Assembly (NCBI GenBank): GCA_949825065.1
Contig: OX463847.1
Coordinates: 38,497,042 to 38,561,041, forward strand
Length of the DNA: 64,000 nt
Direction of reading: 5' to 3'
Source: Odontocerum albicorne
Taxonomy: Eukaryota; Arthropoda; Insecta; Trichoptera; Odontoceridae
Below, one piece after another: positions 58,601 to 64,000 of the stretch. The notes under the pieces are model-generated. The model saw nothing but the letters and a program-made list of their open reading frames with translations. It made no database searches and was not told the DNA's origin. Every line of letters starts with the position of its first letter. The first letter of the stretch is position 1. Position numbers and translations under genes: made by a program.

Positions 58601-59368
58601 TGTAGAACAGAATACGGAATGAAGTGATTAGATATGAATATGAACTTAAGGCTTAATAAGGTGTTAAGTAAGATGAAAAAAACACTATGAGATGGTTCAG
58701 ACATGTGGAATGAATTAATTAAGATGACTATGAAAACAAATATATAGTGCAAATATGAGTGATAGACGTGTGAGAGAAATCGTAGAAGGTGTATGGATGT
58801 ATAAGAGACTAAGGATGTGTGTCGAAAAATTCAACTTTCATCTCTCTATCTATCTACCCCGACAGAGAAATTACTAAATAGTATGGATTCTAAAAAATAT
58901 CAAATCTCTTGTACTATTTGATTAATGTATATTTTTCATTGTAATTTATTTTTAACAAACACTGTTTATTCCACTTTTTTTATGACGGTATAACCCTACC
59001 GGTTTCAAGGCTTTCACCTCATCTTCAGGGGAGCGCAAACAAGATGAGGTGAAAGCCTTGAAACCGGTAGGGTTATACCGTCATAAAAAAAAAAAAAGTG
59101 GAATAAACAGTGTTTGTTAAAAATAAATTACAATGTCTTTAAACCTCCACAACGTTAATGCCTTAACTATAAACAACATGTATATTTTTCTTTACGTTAT
59201 TAACGTTCTACAAACGTTCTTTCAAAATTTTATCTACTTAATTTAGTTACGTTTTTCTCCATCTACCACTCTCAAATACATGATAAATTATATGTTTACT
59301 AAAAAAAAAACACTTACTACAATTGATAGTATGCCGACGAGAAAAAATACAATCGTTCTGTGAATCAT
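52607..59368 (-). CDS. Gene 4: secreted four-domain chitin-binding (peritrophin-A/CBM14-like) protein; join 52607..53410 and 59318..59368
   Basis: Exon 1 (59318-59368) encodes MIHRTIVFFLVGILSIV and ends at a GTAAGT donor. Exon 2 (52607-53410) follows a T-rich acceptor ending TTTTTTAG and continues in phase 0 as AFQVIADNVFLKR. 284 residues. Unit 1 (CSKPGLMCKNCTLMVYC, then GPCGANETC) corresponds to the divergent first unit of the paralogues. Unit 2 has LPDPDSCLSYHIC and YRYDPKTTLC, unit 3 has IYYVC and ELFDGQNC, and unit 4 has FYDPMNCFKYYEC, QYFNTTSAYC. It lacks the FPHPFN motif of genes 1-3 and ends HNFECYHV, so it is the most diverged member, perhaps with another partner or tissue. The 5.9-kb intron is the longest and carries nested transposons. 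No breaks seen. Confidence 0.9.
53680..53878 (+). repeat. About 66-bp tandem repeat, 3 copies, at the 5' edge of a Tc1/mariner relic
   Basis: gacagtttacaatcaagaga, gtcagttgtcaacttgttaa, gattcagtggggtagttacg, aaaa recurs three times. Confidence 0.92.
53868..54860 (+). pseudogene. Tc1/mariner-like transposase relic split by an insertion
   Basis: The N-terminal part reads RVAIIASHKVGKSTSEIYN, then IFKPLSINHRLVFRDIKRY and DECGKV (helix-turn-helix). The reading resumes at about 54542 with VRIRRNTLRKRKIMSKEVG, ISTRST and a piece equivalent to GMRAYHRSTSPLTTA, then the C-terminal end DEWPTRLKTCVKAKDEHFE at about 54795-54850. The catalytic middle is gone, and stops occur. The 54110-54535 stretch does not belong to the transposase. 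Confidence 0.78.
54110..54535 (+). other. Unclassified insert with a 120-codon frame
   Basis: The frame 54171-54533 has MASVCAVNDRRNDLCIPQQF, RRGAFHVIVRRQHI and FPHTFKNSINTYVYQLNV. The last part loosely recalls LINE C-terminal ends, but I do not recognise it. It is richer in G and C than its flanks and interrupts a Tc1/mariner relic, so a mobile origin is likely. Confidence 0.4.
55067..55856. mobile_element. Non-autonomous DNA element B (TA target), carrying a nested MITE-A
   Basis: The ends are inverted: TACTTCAGAAAATGTAGG at the left and its diverged complement tacaatttctgaagta at the right. TA is duplicated at 55065-55066 and 55857-55858, and the flanking 73-bp unit is restored exactly when the element is removed. 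The related copy at 59933-60475 lacks the nested insert. Mariner-like by target site. No transposase. Confidence 0.88.
55298..55512. mobile_element. MITE-A nested in element B
   Basis: Left end cagttcggaaattctaggat, gagtcctgtgacagct; right end is the complement (agctgccacaggactcatcc, tagaatttccgaacta). TA flanks. The interior (taaataacttgatatttata to aaggttgtattggg) resembles the right end of element B, so MITE-A seems derived from a B-like element. Confidence 0.88.
56490..56695 (-). pseudogene. LINE C-terminal zinc-knuckle fragment
   Basis: The minus frame reads NPGCECGLDDETIDHVFFGC, P: the CxC...H...C knuckle found after the reverse transcriptase in R1/Jockey-type elements. It is cut by a hairpin-family element upstream. 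Confidence 0.75.
56722..56865. repeat. Hairpin-repeat family, shortened inverted copy
   Basis: aaacactgattattccactt, ggtataaccctatcggtttc and aagattttc pair with aaccttgaaacctgtagggt, tataccgttatgttaagtgg, aataaacag. The loop part is lost. Confidence 0.85.
57000..57220. repeat. 44-bp tandem repeat, 5 copies
   Basis: cattctcacttacacaaaaa, atataataagacgttgagaa, gaca. Confidence 0.95.
57235..57600 (-). mobile_element. LINE 3' end fragment
   Basis: Reversed tail: gcaaagagaagacagagaga, acctccaaactttcc, atttaatccaacaatgtttt, ctccatatgtctaaaccatt, ttaaaatccctttcttcatc. Confidence 0.7.
57605..57778 (+). repeat. Dispersed repeat E, copy 3
   Basis: caaaaaaacaacaggtaaat, ttggacgtacaattttaatg, gatctgggtttgttg, ccccagtaaactaggctttt, gcctgtatctcactgag. 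Confidence 0.85.
57985..58548. repeat. 90-bp tandem repeat, about 5 copies plus short partial copies
   Basis: gataaagactgatagaattt recurs at 58111, 58201, 58291 and 58381. The right end has two shortened units (caatgcaaacacaaaacata). Confidence 0.95.
58550..58885 (+). mobile_element. LINE 3' end fragment
   Basis: aatgctgtagaaatgcgtac, attgagaaaaatacatggaa, gagatggttcagacatgtgg, aaggtgtatggatgtataag, tctctctatctatctacccc. Confidence 0.75.
58937..59135. repeat. Long hairpin element, near-perfect, about 90-nt arms
   Basis: The left arm runs cattgtaatttatttttaac, aaacactgtttattccactt, then ggtataaccctaccggtttc, aaggctttcacctcatctt; the right arm is the exact complement apart from the length of an A/T run (7 versus 13). 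The loop is about 20 nt (caggggagcgcaaacaag). It lies in the gene 4 intron, 180 bp from exon 1. Confidence 0.95.
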
Positions 59369-59429
59369 TTTGTCTATTTTTTTTCTTCGATATACGCACA
59401 ATCACGATCAATTAAGAAATCACTAGTTT

Positions 59430-59490
59430 TTTATTGAAGTGTTTATTTTTATAGAATTTTTATCCATCACAGGAATTATCAAGTGATTTT
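59430..59490 (-). promoter_or_regulatory. Gene 4 promoter region: TATA box and weak form of the shared element
   Basis: CTATAAAAA (TATA at 59446-59453) lies about 80 bp before the ATG at 59368. Upstream, TTGATAATTCCTGTGA (about 59467-59482) resembles the TTGGAAATCCCTGA element of genes 1-3 with several changes. Confidence 0.5.
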
Positions 59491-59494
59491 CGCT

Positions 59495-59815
59495 GTATAT
59501 TTTTGATTTAATGAACAATGTTTGATTTAATGAACAAAAACGCTTGGGCGTGGGCGTTGTGACTGCCAGATATGATTTATGTATTATCTATTTGAATTTT
59601 TTAAGAAAATTGTATTTTTTTGAAGATTTTTCACTATTTGGGTATTTGTGAAGTTTCACTATATTTAACATATATTTTATTTTTTGATTACTTTTTGTTA
59701 ATAACAATATATTTTTATTATTTTAACATATTTACTATGTTATTGCGAAAATCATTATTATTGCGTAATATTTAATAAATCGACATTCTTTATTTTTGTT
59801 TAATATTTGAATTGA
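59495..59815. other. Upstream flank of gene 4, no further feature
   Basis: AT-rich with a small direct repeat (ttgatttaatgaacaa twice at 59502-59535). Confidence 0.5.
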
Positions 59816-59819
59816 GTCT

Positions 59820-59928
59820 ATCTTTGCCTGTCTCAAATTGTTAGAGATATGGGTGGCGTGTGCTGCATTAGGAAGCACTAAAAAGCAACCCTTTTTAGGG
59901 AGTCTTATCAAAATTTATGATTATATGT
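59820..59928 (+). mobile_element. CR1-like LINE end fragment
   Basis: ttgttagagatatgggtggc, gtgtgctgcattaggaagca, ctttttagggagtcttatca, aaatttatga matches the end of the 41740-42180 fragment (RDMG / SFMKL / SYQNL region). Confidence 0.65.
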
Positions 59929-59932
59929 ATTA

Positions 59933-60475
59933 TACTCAAGAAAATGTAGCATGGTCCCTGTGACGTTTAAAATGTCCTGTCTCAAAGAGATGGAAGTAAA
60001 GTAGTTTTTTACAAATCGAATCGTTTTTCTGTAAATCGAAAAATTGTTTTTCTCTAAACTGACGTTTTAATTCCTAATTTTCATTATACTGACTTTCTAA
60101 TGTATTGTATAATTTGTATCTATATTTAAATAGGCCAAGATCTACTATGAATTAATACTTATTATTGAAAATTCAATTATCGTATACCCCATTCCTAGCC
60201 AATGCAGACTAACGTAGTGACGTTTGACGAACGTCGTCAAATATTATTTGATTTTAACAAACTGACATATTTTTGCTAATTTGCAACAGGATGAATTATT
60301 TTTGTCATTATTGTTAGTTTTATGTAATGTATTTACCTAAATAACTTGCTATTTATTAGAATCGAGGTTCATATTAAAGTTGATAAAATAATTAAAATTA
60401 CTGAACGTCGTTACAAGGTTGTATAGGGGCAAATTTGAGAAACGTCACAGGGATCATGCTACATTTTCTTTAGTA
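59933..60475. mobile_element. Element B, second copy without the nested insert
   Basis: Ends tactcaagaaaatgtagcat, ggtccctgtgacgttt and complement aacgtcacagggatcatgct, acattttctttagta. The interior matches the 55067-55856 copy on both sides of its nested MITE-A. TA is present on the left only. Confidence 0.85.
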
Positions 60476-60479
60476 CGAC

Positions 60480-61180
60480 ACTACACACACACATTACACC
60501 ACCTAAAGCTGAATGTGTTACTGTCACATATCGGAAGATTTACAATGTTTTTTGTAATACATGTAAGGAAATAAAATATGCATTATTACTCTAGTTAGAA
60601 CTGGCGCTTAGCCTAGATTAAAACTGATAATGGACACTTAATATATTAATTACTCCATGGGGTAGTGGAACTAGGAAAATCTTGCCTTGATTTTTCTCAG
60701 GTAGTCTTTATCGGAAGTCATAGTAAATAAAACTCGTAAATAAAACTCTAAAGCCCAAATTCATAGTTCGGCATTAATACTAAATACTTATTTCGAGCCT
60801 TATAATTTCGTGATTTTTATTTGGCGTCGGAGGGGAGTCTTTTACGCTCCAAACTTTAAAAGTAATGACTCCCTTATTTAAGGAAACTAAGGCAAATGAG
60901 TATAAAATTATCTTTAAATATTAATTTCTTCAGTAGAAAAATTGTTAAGATTTATTATTAAGTTTGGTCTATGAATTCGGGCCTTAGTTTTGGAGTTGTC
61001 GGATCAATCCCTCAACACCATTAAAATAAACAATTACAAAAGCCAAAGATCGCCTCAGAACTGGTTCCATCACTACTTCAAAGAGCGTGAAGACTTAACT
61101 GTTAACAGGCTATTAACCAACTTGAATGTGGACACATTGTAACTTTCCTGTGTTCCTGATGGAACTTTTAAAGGAATAAT
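60480..61180. other. No recognisable gene
   Basis: Short frames only. Confidence 0.5.
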
Positions 61181-61187
61181 GACTTGG

Positions 61188-61940
61188 GCCGTGGCCACAC
61201 CAAAGTGCTTCGCTAGATTTTACGTGACTCATATACTAGGTGACTTCATGCTTGGCCACACCAAAGTGCTTCGCACAAATTCATTTGATATTTGGGAGCG
61301 GTTGAGTCAACAAATGATGCCACTCTCAAAACAAACCAATTTCATTACAACTTACCATCTTTATTTACTTTCTGTGCAACTTTATTCCAAAGTGATTTTA
61401 TTACAGGTACATTTTTGTATAATTCGATCGATGGGTTCCACAAAGGCTCCCTTTTATACACAGCTGTTATTAAAACTTCTGCCACTTTGTAAAATCACGG
61501 TGACACAATAAAATTAACCAACACGTCTGTTCGCTAGGAGATTCACACCGGTGTGACTTGTGTGTTGACTCAACCGCTCCCAACTGTCAAATGAATTTGT
61601 GCGTAGCACTTTGGTGTGGCCAGGCATGAAGTCACCTATAGTTCGGAAATTCTAGGATGAGTCCTGTGACAGCTACAGGATGAGTCCTGTGACATTTGCC
61701 CCAATACAACCTTGTAATTTCATTAATTTTAATTCTTGATGTTCAGTAATTTTAATTATTTTATCAACTTTATTATAAGCCTCAATTCTAATAAAAAGCA
61801 AGTTATTTAGGTAAATACATTACATAAGGTTGTATTGGGGCAAATTTGTGAGCTGTCACAGGAATCATCCTAAAATTTCCGAACTATAGTATATGAGTCA
61901 TGTAAAATCTAGCGAAGCACTTTGGCGTGACCACGGCCTT
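61188..61940. mobile_element. DNA element C with about 145-bp TIRs, right arm split by MITE-A
   Basis: The left arm (gggccgtggccacaccaaag, tgcttcgctagattttacgt, gacttcatgcttggccacac, gggagcggttgagtcaac) matches the complement of the right arm (61562-61638 plus 61887-61940). A 110-codon plus-strand frame spans the left arm and interior and is not treated as a gene. Superfamily unknown; removing MITE-A leaves about 0.5 kb. Confidence 0.9.
61639..61886. mobile_element. MITE-A copy 2, nested in element C
   Basis: Ends tagttcggaaattctaggat and complement atcctaaaatttccgaacta. TA is duplicated at 61637-61638 and 61887-61888, and the uninterrupted left arm of element C shows the empty site (cctagtatat in complement). 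The left arm holds a short internal duplication (aggatgagtcctgtgaca). Confidence 0.92.
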
Positions 61941-61944
61941 AATG

Positions 61945-62780
61945 AAAATGTTAAAATATTAATGTGTCAATAAAAAAACACCCAATAAAACATTTGAAAA
62001 CACCTGCATCCATTGATCATTCCTTATCAAAATAGATAAACTACAAATAATCATTAGAATAGTTTTCAAGATACTACGAGTAAATGATCACTTTGGAGAT
62101 AAGATGATCAAAAGGGCCATTTAATAATAATTGGATATATGACAAGTGCATGTAATCAAATAGTCTTAAAATATTTAAATGAAATAATGAAACTCAATAA
62201 GTAAATTCTTCCAATATGTATAATAGATCTCATCTAATGGAAAATGAGATTTCTCCACTTCGTCTTTCAAACTGTAGTAGGGTTAAAGTGGCACAGATAG
62301 ACTCCTCAGTCAGGTCAACGCATTTGGAGTAGCTTGAAGCACTTTAGATATGCCTCCTTGAAAGGAGTAAATGGTACATGTCTCTGTTATATGCTCGGTT
62401 GTCCGCACTTCTCCAAACTTACAAACTATCAATTGATGGCGATCCAAGAAATCTTAAACATGGAAGCCTATCAACGAAAATAGAGAGGTCTTAGCTACAG
62501 TGGTTGAAGTATTTCATAGAAATGTTATAAACTAGATGTCGAAGGAAGGCAAACTAGATGTAAAGGGATGCCTGGGCTGGAATAGACGGTAGCAGAAAAG
62601 TTGGTCAGAGATCAAAATAAGTCGAGATCTGCATCAACGATACTGCAACCTCATCCCAAAAATCCCATAGCTGTACGACAAATTGGTAGACAACGGAGCC
62701 CTCGGCTGGAATAGGCATGAACTTGATGTCTCATGTTGTACGTGTTTATTTTATTTTATTTATGTTATTTTATTTTATTC
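61945..62780. other. No recognisable gene
   Basis: The stretch 62270-62720 is less AT-rich and may be old transposon sequence. It holds a repeated ctggaatag motif but no usable frame. Confidence 0.45.
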
Positions 62781-62784
62781 ACTT

Positions 62785-62995
62785 TTATTGTATACAATAC
62801 AATCTTGCAGATTTATTAATCTCTTGCTATATGACAATAAACCAGAAAGATAAGGGTAAGATACTTGAAGTGAAAACCAGACTAGAACCCTTTTTTTAAA
62901 AAAAACACCATTTAGAGAGTAAACTCTCCTCATGGGCACTCCAACTCAGGACCTCAAACCCACTGATACAATTAGATAAGACCTTCCAAAAAGGA
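62785..62995 (-). mobile_element. SINE-A copy
   Basis: cacttttattgtatacaata, caatcttgcagatttattaa, gtgaaaaccagactagaacc, actccaactcaggacctcaa, gataagacc: reversed tail, body and decayed head. Confidence 0.75.
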
Positions 62996-62999
62996 TTGT

Positions 63000-63550
63000 C
63001 TTTAAGTTCTTCCTTAAGCTGCACATGCCACCTTTATCTCAATTTATAGAAAGGTTAAAAATAACAGGTACACAATAAATGCTGAAATTATATTTTTATT
63101 ACATCCTTTTTACATTGTTTCCTTTATTAATCTGTGAGCTTTCCCATACTTACGATAATAATCTTGAGATATTTCGATACTGAATCTTTGGGTGTAGGGG
63201 GAGTCCCGAAAATTTAATCACTCGCCGGCGCATAATACACAAGTCGTTCTGTCTGTGGTTCCAGCGACAGGGCCGGCTACTACGTGGAACTAAGATAGGT
63301 ATGGAAAATTTCGAATTATTAGAATTCATATTTTTTTTTTGCAAAAACGTCAATTTCAGGACCTAGAAATTAGTGAAAAATTCGAATTACGAATTATCAT
63401 TGTTCGAATTATCCTTGTATCGTTGTTGGAAATAACAGATTATTACTGTTTTTGACAATCAGCAATGGATAACATGACATTATCCAACAAACGGTGTAGT
63501 AAAGTAACTTTAGAAAATAATGAAATTTTTTAATTAATTTGTCATTTTAA
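63000..63550. other. No recognisable gene
   Basis: AT-rich with a short GC-richer stretch at 63190-63300; nothing recognised. Confidence 0.45.
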
Positions 63551-63551
63551 T

Positions 63552-63680
63552 TTATTTTATTAAACACTGTTTATTCCACTTTATGAACCTTGAAGCTGGT
63601 AGAATTAACGGTATAACCCTACCGGTTTTAAGGTTCTCACTTCATCATCAGGGTAACACAAACAAGACTGAATTCTGTTC
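63552..63680 (+). repeat. Hairpin-repeat family, single arm with internal change
   Basis: ttaaacactgtttattccac, ttatgaaccttgaagctggt, ggtataaccctaccggtttt, aaggttctcacttcatcatc, agggtaacacaaacaagact. A short piece of the opposite arm (ccttgaagctggtagaatta) is embedded after the first 25 bp. Confidence 0.8.
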
Positions 63681-64000
63681 GAACTGGTACGACATACACA
63701 TTTCTAACGGTTAACATTCAGGTTGGGGATTATGGGTGGAGGGAGGGAGGAGACAACCTCAGCGAGCAGCGGCGACATTCTTGGAATATACGTGTTTGCC
63801 AGATGGTCACCCCGATGCACTGACTTAGAAATTTCTAGGGCATCTAATCTGTCCAATTTATAATATTTCCGTTACCACTGATATGTAAGAATTTCGCATC
63901 ATCGATAGAAAATGTATGATTTTCATGGTAACAATGATTAGCCATTTCAGAATAAATTAGAGGATTTGTTAAGGCGGATTTGTGTTCACGAAATCTCTTT

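Noticed and set aside
61179..61511. 110-codon frame at the left of element C
   Set aside because: It runs across a terminal inverted repeat and has no recognised motif; the frame is most likely fortuitous.

Overview
The window is a piece of an insect nuclear genome. It is AT-rich, has intron-containing genes with TATA boxes about 70 bp before the start codon, encodes secreted chitin-binding (peritrophin-A/CBM14) proteins, and is packed with mariner/Tc1 and piggyBac relics, non-LTR retrotransposon ends and tRNA-headed SINEs. I could not fix the order or species from sequence alone. No rRNA gene, CRISPR array, bacterial operon or free-standing functional tRNA gene was seen.

The only intact genes are four minus-strand paralogues in head-to-tail order: gene 4 (59368 to 52607), gene 3 (38296 to 33890), gene 2 (19269 to 16083) and gene 1 (3379 to 834). 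Each has a tiny first exon of 14-17 codons that encodes most of the signal peptide, a phase-0 intron of 1.7-5.9 kb, and one long exon with four cysteine-rich chitin-binding-like units. Predicted lengths are 277, 284, 284 and 284 residues. Genes 2 and 3 are the closest pair and gene 4 is the most diverged. Genes 1-3 share a 17-bp element close to the TATA box (sense strand TGTTGGAAATCCCTGA-like, which resembles a kappa-B half), with a weaker version at gene 4. They look like a co-regulated tandem family of secreted chitin-matrix proteins.

Most of the rest is repeat sequence. 1-405: 90-bp minisatellite. 4-15 kb: several mariner relics, SINEs and short tandem arrays. 19.4-27.35 kb: an array of about 48 copies of a 165-bp satellite, starting about 12 bp beyond the shared promoter element of gene 2 and carrying a 20-unit (3.3-kb) higher-order duplication. 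28-33 kb: a 42-bp array with a foldback, a frameshifted mariner, LINE ends and a 104-bp array. 35-48 kb: intron 3 debris, a 60-bp palindromic array, LINE ends and LTR-like pieces. 48.9-51.5 kb: a piggyBac pseudogene and a TTAA-bounded duplicated unit. 53-62 kb: nested MITEs, some with readable TA target duplications. Long hairpin elements (17.9, 56.8 and 59.0 kb) and single arms of the same family recur across the window.

Sequence shows the exon-intron structures, Cys patterns, repeat periods and nesting directly. Family names rest on motif recognition. Regulation by the shared promoter element and RNA roles for the hairpins are inferences.
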